Source of the DNA: Micropterus salmoides
Lineage: Eukaryota; Chordata; Actinopteri; Centrarchiformes; Centrarchidae
Direction: 5' to 3'
NCBI RefSeq assembly: GCF_014851395.1
Contig: NW_024044681.1
Location: forward strand, 2,150,569-2,214,568
Length of the DNA: 64,000 bases
The position numbers were made by a program, and so were the translations under genes. Of the stretch, positions 46,461 through 56,830 are shown piece after piece (the first letter of the stretch is position 1; each line of letters starts with the position of its first letter). The notes beneath the pieces are model-generated. The model was not told where the DNA came from, made no database searches, and was given only the letters and a program-made list of their open reading frames with translations.

Positions 46461-46814
46461 GTTGGTCTCCAACCAGTCGTAACTCTCTTTCACAACAAGA
46501 ATGTCAACAAACATGGCTTTTGAAGCGGTGTGTATGAAACTGGCAGTCTTGCGTTCAGCTTTCCTCTGTTTCACAGTTCCACCTCGCAGAACCAGCAGCA
46601 TCATCCCTCTTTCTCCTCGCCGTGTTTACAGGTGAAGAGCGCTCCTATTGGTCAACATCACCGAACACATCGTAGAATTTGTTCATACGGGACGTGGGGA
46701 TCTGTAGTCCACAGCTGCTTTATTATATATTTATTAAATATTTCCTTGTCTTCTGCATGGTTCATCAACTGGGGAGGATGATGATGACTGTTAGCTTTAG
46801 CCTCCATGAAAAGA
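46461..46814. other. No gene recognised
   Basis: Nothing coding is recognised. Frames of 83 and 84 codons overlap each other and the following SINE. Confidence 0.5.
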
Positions 46815-46966
46815 ACATTACATTTACATTTATTCATTTAGCTGACGCTTTTATCCAAAGCCACTTACAATTGCTATTTATGTCAGAGGTTGGCTGGAGC
46901 AACAAGTGGTTACGTGTCCTCAGGGACACATAGGTGGACATGTCACATGTCTTAAAGGCATGTGAT
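46815..46966 (-). mobile_element. tRNA-derived SINE, partial
   Basis: On the minus strand it has AGCAATTGTAAGTGG and GGATAAAAGCGTCAGC plus the middle TGTCCCTGAGGACACG-like block. The tRNA-like head is reduced to CATGCCTTTAAGACATG. Confidence 0.7.
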
Positions 46967-47624
46967 TGTTTTTGAGTTTGACAGGGTATCTAGTAACTTG
47001 TCTAGAGGTTAACTTCGGTTAGCTTGTCGTAGTGTGATTGAAACAGGAGCCTCAGTTGCTGCAACATGACTGAGTTCAAACCTTCACGTTGAGTGAAAGT
47101 GAGTAAAAAGAAGCTCTGTGTTGTTTAAACTCTCATCTTTGAAGCAGATGTGACCCTGCAGAGACTGAATTACTCCCCCGAAGCCAAACGCAGCCCGGGG
47201 AATATTCAGGTGGATGGAAAAGAACATTCTTGAAAATCACAAACTGAAAAGGTGTGAGAGCAAAAGGCGCTGCAGTGGCATTGTGGGTAACCCGGGTTTA
47301 TTTAGACTGGGTTTGTAGGCCATTACAGAGCCCCCTGGCATGGAGGATTTCATCCAGGACCATCAGGCTGCAGAGCTGTGGTTCACAACTCACAGGTTTC
47401 TACTTCACATTGATCTCAGTGTTTTCAAAAGGAATAAATGAGGCTCCAGGATAAAAAAACACTGATGTGAAAGATATTTAGAGAAGATTTAATCCAGAAT
47501 CTGAACTTTCCTGAATGCTTGTATCTCAGTGTCCAGTCTACATTCGCTGAAAATACAATATCAAGTCATTTTTCACTTTATCGGTAACGAAGCAGGTGGA
47601 CGGTGCTGTAAACTCACACATTTT
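46967..47624. other. No gene recognised
   Basis: Nothing coding or repetitive is recognised beyond short chance frames. Confidence 0.5.
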
Positions 47625-48180
47625 GGCATCCGACTCGAGACAACCACTTTCCTTTTGGTGTAATTATGGTTACGTTAACTAAGGGTTTGAACAGGGTTTC
47701 CACTTTCACTCGTTTGTCAGAACGCTATCAAGCTAGCCGCTAAGTTTGGAGTGCACACGTGTTAGAGCCTTTATGGTAAGTGCAGTTAAAAGGAGGAGAG
47801 TGAGCTGACAGGCAGGTTAGCGACTTTGTTCATTTTCTAACAAGTGTTGCGGTATGAGAGTCGTACCTGAAGAGAGGCTATTAAATCTTAATTGTGCGCA
47901 ATACGAGCACAACATACAGTATAATTATCAAATTGCGTCGGATTTGTTGAATGTAGCGCGAGGATGGAGGATACACATACGACAAAGTCCGGTTTTCAAA
48001 ATAAGGTGTTAACACAACATTATGGAAATTAATTGGATTATATTTGCAGGAAGTATAAAACATGTTACACGTGTCCATTAAAAGTAAAATAAAATGTTAA
48101 GGAATTTACTTCTTTGATTTAGAGTTGCTGGAAAAAACATTTAATAAATCGGTGGACTTTTTTGCTGTTTCATCACCATA
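47625..48180 (+). repeat. Interspersed repeat family A, copy 2
   Basis: It is collinear with 9165-10045 but without the 0.4-kb AT-rich insert, so TTAGAGTTGCTGGAAAA (48119) follows closely after GTCCATTAAAAG (48073). This is the more compact copy and the better guide to the original element. Confidence 0.65.
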
Positions 48181-48580
48181 AGCGGAGACAGCGTGGGTGT
48201 GGCCGCCCCAGCGACCCGGCCAGTTGTCATTTGGCGTTGGGACACTGTAACAACAGAGTGAGATGCTCCTGATGGGTGGATTCTCCTGCTTGCTATTTTA
48301 TAAGAAAAAGCTGGCTATATTACCCCGCTGCTGCTGGTCAAGCTGACAATTATTAACAGCAGGCCGAAACGTCCCTCAGGCCACCGGGAAATCAGGTGCT
48401 CCCAATGCCAGTCCGCTAGTGCTCCTACAAAAGTGTCAGACTCACAATGGACAAGTTTTAAAAGAACCAGAGATATCTCCTTTAATATAGAAAAAGGCGA
48501 TATAAATAATATCTGAAACGCTTATTTGGGAAATTAAATATATCAAGAGATATTTGAGTCGAATGTGGTTTTATATGATT
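48181..48580. other. No gene recognised
   Basis: Moderately GC-rich at first, then AT-rich. No gene recognised. Confidence 0.45.
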
Positions 48581-49000
48581 ACATACAGAAATGTCACCTC
48601 ACTATTAGTATAGTATTTACTATTTCCATATTACTAGTCACTATTTAGATACTAGTACATATTTATTAGTTACTATTACTATTGGATAAAAGCATCAGCT
48701 AAATAATGTAAATGTACTAGTAACTCTTCCAAAATTTACATACATTTTCATTCTTACTAGTACATCTTTTGGGTGTAATGGCTCGTTCAAGGTGTTCATT
48801 TAAATTCTTACTAGTAAGAATGGAGTAGTTACTAGTAACTAATAAATAAGTACTAGTAAAATGGAAATGTTTACTGGTCACTAATGGAAAGGTGATATCT
48901 GAACTGCAGAGCCCTGTAGATTTCAATGGCAAAAATGAGCAATTAGTTAACAGTAACTAAAAAATAGTTTCTAGTAACTAATGGAACAGCACTTTTTATT
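48581..49000. repeat. ACTAGT-rich degenerate repeat
   Basis: The word TTACTAGTAACTAATGG or parts of it (ACTAGTAACTA, TTACTAGT) recurs about fifteen times on both strands, with irregular spacing. ACTAGT is palindromic, so the segment can pair with itself. A 35-bp SINE tail piece (48682-48716) is embedded. Confidence 0.75.
48682..48716 (+). mobile_element. tRNA-derived SINE tail scrap
   Basis: TTGGATAAAAGCATCAGC followed by TAAATAATGTAAATGTA is the terminal part of the SINE seen at 730-932. Only the last 35 bp are present, enclosed in ACTAGT-rich sequence. Confidence 0.6.
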
Positions 49001-49532
49001 AAAGGGGTTTTGAAAGAGGATGGCAGTTTTTTGTTTTGTCACCTGCTCATCGGCAATCAAAGTGGAGGAATGATTTGATCCTTAATGGGAATCATTTTAA
49101 AAACAATGAGAAAGAAGTCAGGTGAAATGTGGCAGCTGCAACCGGTGTAGTCTTTGAAGCGGGGAAACGATACTCAGCAGTGCATTTACATCTTCCTCGG
49201 CCCGTCGATTGTTTGTCTTTTCGTCACATTGATCCCGAGCCTTTCTTCATCTCTGATCCTTACAACAACACCGGCTCTGAGAACTAATAAATGGAAGGGT
49301 TTGATTTCCGTCAGCGGTGCCAAACACCACAGGCTCACCTTCACGGTGCAGGGGTCAGGACGAAGCGCTCAGGCCCCTGAAGGCTGAGGGGCCGGGCCAG
49401 GGGCCGGGGGAATGTTTACCTACTGGGCGTTCCCTTATTGATCTTATATATCGGTGCAGGGCGGGGAACCATAACGGATAAGCACAGGGCGAGTGTTATA
49501 ACACGGGTCAAAGCAGCTCCCTCTCTCTTCTG
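49001..49532. other. No gene recognised
   Basis: A GC-rich patch lies at 49370-49420. No gene recognised. Confidence 0.5.
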
Positions 49533-49551
49533 CAGTGGTGGACAGTAACTA

Positions 49552-50508
49552 CACTGAACAAAATTATAAAGACAACACTTTTGTTTTTGCCTTTCTCTGT
49601 GTACGCGAAAGGCCTGTTTCTCTCAAATATTGTTCACAAATCTGTCAAAATCTGTGTTAGTGAGCACTTCTCCTTTGTCGAGATAATCCATCCACCTCAC
49701 AGGTGTGGCATATCAAGATCAGACAGCATGGGGATTGCACAGGTGTGCCTTAGGCTGGCCACAATAAAAGGCCACTCTAAAATGTGCAGTTCCATCACAC
49801 AGCACAATGTCACAGATGTCTCAGGTTTTGAAGGAATTTGGCAGTACATCCAACCGGCCTCACAACCGGAGACCATGTGTAACCACATCAGCCCAGGACC
49901 TCCACATCCAGCATCTTTACCTTCAAGATGGTCTGAGACCAGCCACCCGGACAGCTGCTGCAACAATCGGTTTGCATAACCAAAGAATTTCTGCACAAAC
50001 TGTCAGGAACCGTCTCAGGGAAGCTCATCTGCACGCTCGTCGTCCTCATTGGGGTCTCGACCTGACTGCAACTTCGCACAGCCGTTGAAGAGGAGTGGAC
50101 CAACACTCCACAGGCCACAATCAACAACCTGATCAACTCTATGTAAAGTAGATGTGTTGCACTGCGTGAGGCAAATGGCGGTCACACCCGATATTGACTG
50201 GTTTCCGGACCCCCACAATACAGGGAAACTGGACATTTTGGAGTGGCCTTTTATTGTGGCCAGCCTGAGGCACACATGTGCAATCCCCATGCTGTCTGAT
50301 CAGCATCTTGATATGCCACACCTGGGAGGTGGATGGATTATCTCGGCAAATGAGAAGTGCTCACTAACACAGATTTTTGACAGATTTGTGAACAATATTT
50401 GAGAGAAACAGGCCTTTTGTGTACATAGAGAAAGTCTTAGATCTCTGAGTTCAGCTCATGATGAATAGGGCAAAAACAAAAATGTTGCCTTTATAATTTT
50501 GTTCTGTG
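49552..50508 (+). mobile_element. Tc1-like deletion derivative with about 200-bp terminal inverted repeats
   Basis: Ends CACTGAACAAAATTATAAA and, inverted, CACAGAACAAAATTATAAA, are flanked by TA at 49550-49551 and 50509-50510, the TA duplication of the Tc1/mariner superfamily. Long inverted arms continue inward (GGCCTGTTTCTCTCAAATAT on both sides, then GGCTGGCCACAATAAAAGGCC near 49752 and its inverse near 50244). The centre keeps the start of a transposase and the 3' part but lacks the catalytic middle. The element could move only with transposase supplied by another copy. Confidence 0.85.
49807..50088 (+). pseudogene. Tc1-like transposase N-terminal fragment
   Basis: The 93-codon frame begins MSQMSQVLKEFGST and contains NRPHNRRPCVTTSAQD, TRTAAATIG and RISAQTVRNRLREAHLHAR, which fit the second helix-turn-helix of the DNA-binding domain of Tc1-type transposases (xRPRxGRPxVTTxxxD, then ISxxTVRNRLxxxGLxARRP). 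The first helix-turn-helix and all three catalytic acids (DDE) are missing. The frame ends shortly after the deletion joint near 50085, where sequence jumps to the 3' end of the family. Confidence 0.75.
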
Positions 50509-50740
50509 TATGTACATTTACTCAAGTTCAAATTAGAGCTATTTGTACTTTTTATGTCACTTTCTACTTCTGCTCCACCTCAGAGGGAGATATTGTACTT
50601 TCTACTTCACTACATTTATCTGACAGCTTCAGTTACTTTACAAATTAAGATTTTTAAACACAAAACATATGAAGAGTTAATAAATTTTTGTAATAAATTA
50701 AATTACTCTACAGTTTATACAAATGCAGCTGGTACAATAA

Positions 50741-51479
50741 TTTTGACAGAAATTTAATTAGTAGCTATTTTGATAATCGTTTTTTATGTAAAAACATTTC
50801 ATGTGAAGATTTGCTGATTTTCCTTTTGATTATTTTAATATATTTTTAATTATCTTGAGGTTTAAACTGACAGAACAAGCATTATGAAGGAGTCACTTTG
50901 GGCTCTAGGTATCGGTGACAGCATTTTGTTTTCAGAATTTTTACAATTGATTTATGGAGAAAATAATCAGCGGATTAATAAATAATGAAAATAATAATTA
51001 ATTGCAGTCTGATACAAGAATTGTCAACCTCAACCAACTACGTGAATGCATGAGTAATAATTATCTAATGATTAACCAATCATGAAGACGGCGATTAAAT
51101 GTAGGTTAATTAGCCAGCGCATTTAACCCCGTTTTAAACAGTCATGCAGGTACAAATTCATGCCGGTGTCATCATTGTGTGACAGACCTACTCGCCAATC
51201 ACAAGTGCCACGCGCCTCCTGTTACGGTCCCACTCACCAATCAGAGCGGGCGCAGGGCGTGTACACTTTACTACAACAAACGAAACTGGAGGGAAACGTG
51301 GGATGATGGCGTCAGGCGAACTGACACAGGAGGCGGCCGTGCCGCGGTTTTGTCCGGTGTCAACTCACACTGAAGTGTTTCAGCAGCGTTTAGTCTACAC
51401 GTTGTTAATGTGTTGTTAATTTGTCATTTTAACTATGGATCACAGCTCTCTGTGAGCCGGTTTCGTTCTCTGCAGGCTA
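50741..51479. other. Diverged repeat piece; otherwise nothing recognised
   Basis: At 50935-51010 a GATTAATAAATAATG segment resembles 43610-43735. At 51180-51380 the wording CACTCACCAATCAGAGCGGG and GTGGGATGATGGCGTC could be a repeat end, but no second copy is in the window. Confidence 0.45.
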
Positions 51480-51745
51480 ACGTTACATATCCACATGGAG
51501 CATTTCAGAATAAGAGCGTCTTGCCTGTCTGATTTTGCTGAATTGTTGATTTTGCTTATTTGTTCGGTTATCCTTCATTTTTATGCTTCTACCATGTAGG
51601 TAGGCTACGTAGATAAATTATTTCTTTAACTGTGTTTATTGTTTATTGTACAATTGGGAGTCTGCCATGGGTGTTTTATTTTGAAAACCGACCGGATTCT
51701 CTCTGCCGTTCTGTGTCTGACTTCCTGTCTGGTTCATCTGCTCTG
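51480..51745 (+). repeat. Interspersed repeat family E, copy 2
   Basis: This matches the minus strand of 7241-7500 in order (GAGCATTTCAGAATAAGAGC to CTGTGTCTGACTTCCTG). It gives an independent copy against which the insertion inside the 7-8 kb Tc1 remnant can be defined. Confidence 0.65.
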
Positions 51746-51804
51746 TGCTGCTTGACGCAGCTTCCGTCAAAAACAGACTGGCAGTGAATATTAAACTTAA
51801 GCTA

Positions 51805-51885
51805 AACTTAAAAAAAAATCGCAAATCGAATCGTGATCGCAATAAAAAAATAAGGTTTTTCCCCCAAATCGTTCAGCCCTTTTTT
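51805..51885 (+). mobile_element. hAT-like MITE right-end fragment
   Basis: AATCGCAAATCGAATCGTG then TCGCAATAAAAAAATAAGG and CCCAAATCGTTCAGCCC resemble the inverse of the left end of the MITE at 40166-40572 (GGGCTGCAC...ATCG...CGATTTGGGG-type wording). The left end is absent. Confidence 0.5.
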
Positions 51886-52769
51886 TTTTTTAGATCTTTT
51901 ACGTCCATGTTGATTCCACATCTACTACAGAGATTCTTTAGATTTGCATTGTCAGAGCGTTATAAACAACACGCAGACATCTAGTTCACTCTACATGGAC
52001 AGCAAACCACCGCTGAAAACATAGTTATGGATCTCATGGTTTACTGACCCGAGTCTTCATTAGTCTCCGAAACTTCATCATCACACCTGAACCTGGCTCA
52101 TAATAGTTCTCTAACACGTATGGACAGCACTATGAAGAAGAAGATCATCAAAGGATTGTTGATGCCCTTCACATTTCACTTTCAATCCCTGGTGGGGATT
52201 TTAGGATTCACTGGTTGCACTCTTCTAAATGAAAGCGGCGCTGTTTTCAAATCCCAATCTTGACAGGAATGAAGAGAGCGGTCCGATCGATGGGCAGGTC
52301 CGTCAGACGTTACCTCACGACTTTGAGGATTTCAGAGATGTTCATCTGTCTCTGGTGAAAGGGTGTTGAAGCAGAGTTAAAAGCGTGAGTCCTTCTTCCT
52401 CTGAGAAACGTTTCCCACGCGTCACAGCCGCCGACGGCTGGAGAGAAATCAGTAAAAACAAACGTAGGTCACAGAAAAGCTTTGCTATCTTTCCTGAGGA
52501 GGTTTGTCCTCAGACAGGTGCAGCGCTATCTGACGCCCATCTCTCTGAACGCCTTCCTGCCGGCCTGTTTGCCTTTCCTTTTTTTCAGCACTGGCTCACA
52601 CTCCATCAGCCATCAGGACCGTTGCATAACGTCTTTGTGTGAAAGGAGCCGTGAGAACAGAAACAAAACAAAGTTTTATTCTGCTGTTGATCCTCGTTCA
52701 GCTCATCGACAGCTTCATTTGGTTTTCATGCTCATGCTACAAATGACATGTCAGCCTTCAGGAGCCTCC
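51886..52769. other. No gene recognised
   Basis: A T-run lies at 51880-51891. Frames of 85 codons and less only. Confidence 0.5.
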
Positions 52770-53684
52770 CTCTATACCTTCCTTCCTTCCTTCCCTTCTT
52801 CCTTCCTTACTTGCTCCATACCTTCCTTACTTCCTTCCTTCCCTTCTTCCCTCCTTCTTTACTTCCTTCCTACCCCCCCCTTCTTCTATACCTTCCTTCC
52901 TTCCTTCCCTTCTTCCTTCCTTACTTGCTCCATACCTTCCTTACTTCCTTCCTTCCCTTATTCCCTCCTTCTTTACTTCCTTCCTACCCCCCCTTCTTCT
53001 GTACCTTCCTTTCTTCCTACCTTCTTTCTTATGTCCTCCTTTTCTTCCTTCCTTTCTTCTTTCCTCCCTCTGTACCTTCCTTGATACCTTCCCTTCTTCC
53101 CTTCCTTCCTACCTTACCTTCCTCTTTCCTCCGTACCTTCTTTTCTTCCTTCCTTCCTCCTTCCTTATTTCCCTCCGTTTCTCCCTCCCTCTATACCTTC
53201 CTATCTTCCTTCCTAGATATAGAGGCTCTATACCTTTCCCCCCTTCTCCCTTCCTTCCTTCATTTATTCCTTCCTTCCTCCCTCCCTCTATACCTTCCTC
53301 CCTTCCTTTATTCCCTCCTTCCTACCTTCCCTCATTCTTTTCCTCCCTCTATACCTTCCCTCCCTCCTTCTTCTCTACCTTCCTTCCTTCCTACCTACTT
53401 TCTTGTGTCCTCCCTTTCTTCCTTCCATTGTTCTTTCCTCCCTCTGTACCTTCCTTCCTTCCTACCTTCCCTCCTTCCTTCCTTCCTTACTTGTTCCATA
53501 CCTTCTTTTCTGTCCTCCCTTCCTTCCTTCCTTCTCTTCTTCCCTTACTTCCTACCATACCTTCCTCTTTCCTCTGTACCTTCCTTCCTTCCTACCTTCC
53601 CTTCTTCCTTCCTTACTTGTTCCATACCTTCCTTTCTGTCCTCCCTTCCTTCCTTCCTTCTCTTCTTCCCTCCTTCTTTTGGAG
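52770..53684 (+). repeat. 0.9-kb polypyrimidine tract, (CTTC)n-rich
   Basis: Plus strand is almost pure C/T, mainly CCTT/CTTC tetranucleotides, with imperfect longer periodic units. The word CTTGCTCCATACCTTCC, CTTTACTTCCTTCC and CTCTGTACCTTCC recur at spacings of about 100-130 bp. The lack of stop codons produces a 457-codon plus frame of Pro/Ser/Leu/Phe that is not a gene. Long homopurine-homopyrimidine tracts can form triple-stranded H-DNA and stall replication. Confidence 0.95.
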
Positions 53685-53775
53685 GTGGATTCTTGAATCA
53701 GTACTTTTACTTGGGGTACTACAGTACAGAGTGCAGTATTTGTACATGTAATGGAGTATTTCCCCCCCTGTGGCA
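53685..53775 (-). repeat. Family T fragment abutting the polypyrimidine tract
   Basis: AGTACTTTTACTTGGGGTAC and AGTATTTGTACATGTAATGG then GAGTATTTCC resembles the AGTACTT core of family T. It directly borders the (CTTC)n tract, which may have grown from the repeat's edge. Confidence 0.45.
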
Positions 53776-54064
53776 CCACCACAGTGAACAGTATCTCCAT
53801 CTCCTTCCACATCTGCTAAAAACGGACAAACATCGGCTCCAAGTGTCTCCGTGTGAAGAATTTTCCGGTGTGTTCGAGCAGCTTTCCAGAGAATCCATTT
53901 ATTTGGAAAAGACACATCAGGAAGCGAGAGTCCAAACAAAGGCCAGCGATTGTAAATCTAAATGTGGATCCATCCTGCAGGTCTGTGGGCTGGTGTCAGA
54001 CGCAGGTCTATTTGGGGTCAAAGACAGACTCTTCAAAGCTCTCAGACACACAGGTCTGTTTATT
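53776..54064. other. No gene recognised
   Basis: Nothing coding is recognised. Confidence 0.45.
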
Positions 54065-54240
54065 ATGCCACCCAGAAGACTCTCACTCCTCGATCCCTGT
54101 GGGGACATCTCATTGCCATAATGCATTCCCCGGCTCCTGACCCTACCCTTAACCTTATTTATTAAAAACAAGTCTGTCTTCACGCAAGCCCAAGAACAAA
54201 TTAGCATAATTAGGAGCAAAGTGTGACCCCAAACCTCAGT
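54065..54240 (+). repeat. Short interspersed repeat with CCCTAACC-like run
   Basis: TCATTGCCATAATGCATTCC, then CCCGGCTCCTGACCCTACCC and TTAACC, are wording I recognise from a dispersed fish repeat. The CCCTACCCTTAACC part is not telomeric: it is neither tandem nor exact. Confidence 0.45.
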
Positions 54241-54539
54241 TTGGCTACTTCCCTTAAAGTTATCAGCATGGAAAGAGTGAGACCAGGTCCAAGACGCGGT
54301 AACCTGATTATCAAACTTTTAAAAATGGAAACTTTTTGGATTCATGAATTGACCACGATTGATCATGGACTTATTGAAACACAGGATTTCAGCTCGTTCC
54401 TGTGAATATAATGATTAGACGTCTCTCCCTTAGGGTCCCCTGTCCTTCCCGTCCAGTGGTATCAGGACACAGGTGGGTTTTGTCCTAAGGTACTTAGTAG
54501 TTCCTTGTCAGTGAGCTTCACATCAGTCTCTTTATGGAC
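54241..54539. other. No gene recognised
   Basis: Nothing coding or repetitive is recognised. Confidence 0.45.
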
Positions 54540-54722
54540 TTATGTGAATGAGGCTATTCTTGTCACCCATGTATGTTGTTTTACAGTGTATTGCAGTGTT
54601 TTGTGTAACATGTTGCTGTTTTTAAAAACAAAATAAAACACCTGTGAGCGCTTCGGCAATTTCACTGAGTGAACCTGAAGAAGGTGAAACGCGTTTTTAT
54701 AATACATTAAATTTTGATTTTA
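54540..54722 (+). mobile_element. Possible Penelope-like element 3' end with degenerate hammerhead motif
   Basis: The stretch near 54671-54701 reads TGAACCTGAAGAAGG then TGAAACGCGTTTTTATAATA. The order CTGANGA - short stem - GAAA - ACGCGT is that of the minimal hammerhead ribozyme known from Penelope-like retroelements. Here the fourth core base is A instead of T and the second stem is almost gone, so activity is not expected. No reverse transcriptase or GIY-YIG endonuclease is next to it. It could also be a different repeat with a similar sequence. Confidence 0.35.
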
Positions 54723-55771
54723 GATTCGTCCTTTCAGAAATTCGTCATGTGCAATACAACAATTGTCAGAGCGACAAACAAACCTGAGCGCTGAGCAGGA
54801 GTATTAAACCAGAAACTTTTACCTGCAGCGGAGTATTTTCACAGTGTAAAAAGTCATTCACACTGAGGACACTGAGGACATGTCCCCATCTCTTTTTGAA
54901 AGCATTTGTTAAAAATGTTCTGAAAAATAACCTGAAATGTTAAGTAACAAATGAAAATGCTATGAGAAAGGTTTATATGCACAAGAATAAAACATGCAAT
55001 TTAAATGTGCATTGTCCGATAAAAGCAACTAAAACTGAAACAAAAGCTACTGATTACTGCATTATATTCCCATATCTTTGTTTCCCTTCATATAAATTAA
55101 GACATTTACACCATAAATTGTTGCAGAAAATGTCTCCTGAATGCAGGAAGTTAAGAGTTTAATGCTTAAAATCTTCTGGGGGGCCCACTCATGTATTTCA
55201 GCATTGAATATTTCTTCATAATAATGTTATGAAGTTCATAAGTTGTCCTTGACGTCTACATGTTGACCTCGGGCAGCTTTGAGAAGATGCAGAAAGTTTC
55301 CCGGTCTGATGACGTAATGACCTTTTCTTTGTGTCTGACGTCACTGCAGACGGAAACATGCCGGCACGCAGCCCAACAACGTCTGTAACATTTGCTTTTG
55401 GCAACAGCTGGCCTTCTGCTGCGGCCCGAGTGACGACCTGAGAGTCCTGAACGCAGCACGAAACCACAGTGGCAGAAGTCCAGTCTGATATCTGAGCATT
55501 TTACTCTGTACGCTAAAAACAGATTCTGTTTGTCACTTCTTAAAAAACAAACACACGCAGGTAAAGAGAAGCTTGAATGAGGTCTTTACACGACACAGAC
55601 GGTTGTGGTTATACAATAATGTTATGAAGTCTTTGACAAGTTGAGGACGGAGAAGTTTCACCTGCAGCTCCCAGAGAACTGAGTCTGTTTGTTTCCTTTA
55701 ATCTGAGCCACTTTAGAAACATTTGTGAAGTTCATTTTATGGTTGTTGTAGTGTGAATGAATACACAGCAG
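54723..55771. other. No gene recognised
   Basis: Weak family T wording occurs at 54795-54850. Opposed frames of 83 and 67 codons at 55216-55467 are GC-richer but match nothing I know. Confidence 0.45.
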
Positions 55772-56048
55772 CGGTGGAAGAAGTACTCAGATCCTTTACT
55801 GCAGTAAAAGTACACCACAGTGTAAAAATGTACATTTTGCCCAATTTAGAAGGCGAGTACGGCACAAATACTGGTTTCAGAGAAAGTACTAAACCTGTAG
55901 AGGAGATCTATGAATTAATAAATCATGCAAGCAAATGACTAATTAGTAATGCATGCTCTTAAATTAAATGTGTGTGTGAAATAACAAACCTTTAAACGTA
56001 AGACAACAAAAGAAGTAAAATATAAAACCAGAAAATACTAAATATCTC
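55772..56048 (+). repeat. Interspersed repeat family T with long right arm
   Basis: It starts AGCGGTGGAAGAAGTACTC and runs GATCCTTTACTGCAGTAAAA, then through the 200-bp right arm shared, inverted, with 44745-45064. A 61-codon frame that crosses it (55753-55938) is therefore repeat-derived. Confidence 0.7.
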
Positions 56049-56064
56049 TTTCCAAAATCAGAAT

Positions 56065-56340
56065 TTCGTGGAGGAAGTATTCAGATCCTTTACTGCATTA
56101 AAAGTACAAATACCACACTGTAGAAATACTCTGTAGAAATACTATTAAAAGTTAAAGTATGTGAGTATAATAAGGAAAACGTGCATAAAGTAATTAAAGC
56201 AGTAAAATGTCCATGTTGGGGAGTTTAATTTATAACAAACATCAGATTTTATGAACTCATGTGTTTTGTGTGTAGAAATCTTAATTAGTGCTTGTTTTTG
56301 GTGGGAACTGTTAATAAAGAGTACAATGTAGGACATTTCA
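56065..56340 (+). repeat. Interspersed repeat family T, second copy in direct order
   Basis: It starts CGTGGAGGAAGTATTCAG and ATCCTTTACTGCATTAAAAG only about 20 bp after the previous copy ends. Then TACCACACTGTAGAAATACT and the AACATCAGATTTTATGAACTC block follow. Two copies side by side suggest either tandem duplication or repeated insertion. Confidence 0.65.
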
Positions 56341-56728
56341 AGGTAACTCAACTTGATCGATTGCCTTTGTTTAAATTCTTAAAGTTGATATATCTACAGT
56401 GGTCTGCTTGTTTCCACATTAAACTTTTTACAACTTGTTTCAACTTCATACTTTGAGTCAAAACAAACAATTATTTTACTTTATCAATGCAAGAAAAACT
56501 TAACTAGTCTAACTGACGTACATTTCTGTCTTATTTTAGCTCACAGTTAAAGCTAAACCGCAAAACTACATTTATACTACTTTTAAATTTTAAGTTAAGA
56601 GGATTTAAATTCCAAATTAGTTTCAGTTTACAAGGCCGTTGTCATGTTCTCCTTTCACTGGGGTCACAAAAGTGCCTCTATCTTAGTTGGAATATTAACT
56701 TATCTACAGTATATAATTAGTAGGGATG
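56341..56728. other. No gene recognised
   Basis: AT-rich, nothing recognised. Confidence 0.5.
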
Positions 56729-56830
56729 AACGAGTACAACACTATCTGTATCTGTTCAACAAATTAAATTATCTGTACTCAGGATGGGCGGGGCTTAACC
56801 TGGATGTGGGCGGGACGAACTGAAAGTTTG
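56729..56830 (+). repeat. Short interspersed repeat, GGGATGAACGAGTAC type
   Basis: TAGTAGGGATGAACGAGTAC, then ACTATCTGTATCTG and GGATGGGCGGGGCTTAACC form a word order I recognise from dispersed fish elements. No second copy is in this window. Confidence 0.4.

Larger units (their letters stand above)
49533..50740 (+). repeat. Repeat family T copy interrupted by a Tc1-like element
   Basis: The first bases, CAGTGGTGGACAGTAAC, and the sequence from 50511 on (TGTACATTTACTCAAG, CTGCTCCACCTCAGAGGG, TTTATCTGACAGCTTCAG) together rebuild the family T order seen at 43321-43570. The Tc1-like element 49552-50508 sits between them with TA on both sides. Confidence 0.75.

Noticed and set aside
46323..46523. 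Lys/Arg-rich frames across AAGATGGCGACGG
   Set aside because: The sequence belongs to a dispersed fish repeat, and overlapping frames are equally open.
52748..54121. 457-codon Pro/Ser/Leu/Phe-rich ORF
   Set aside because: It is a read-through of the (CTTC)n polypyrimidine tract, which lacks purine-containing stop codons. Overlapping frames look alike.
54138..54160. Telomere-like CCCTACCCTTAACC
   Set aside because: It is neither exact nor tandem and belongs to a dispersed repeat.
54630..54660. U6-like wording GAGCGCTTCGGCA
   Set aside because: Only about ten bases resemble the U6 5' end and the rest of U6 is absent.
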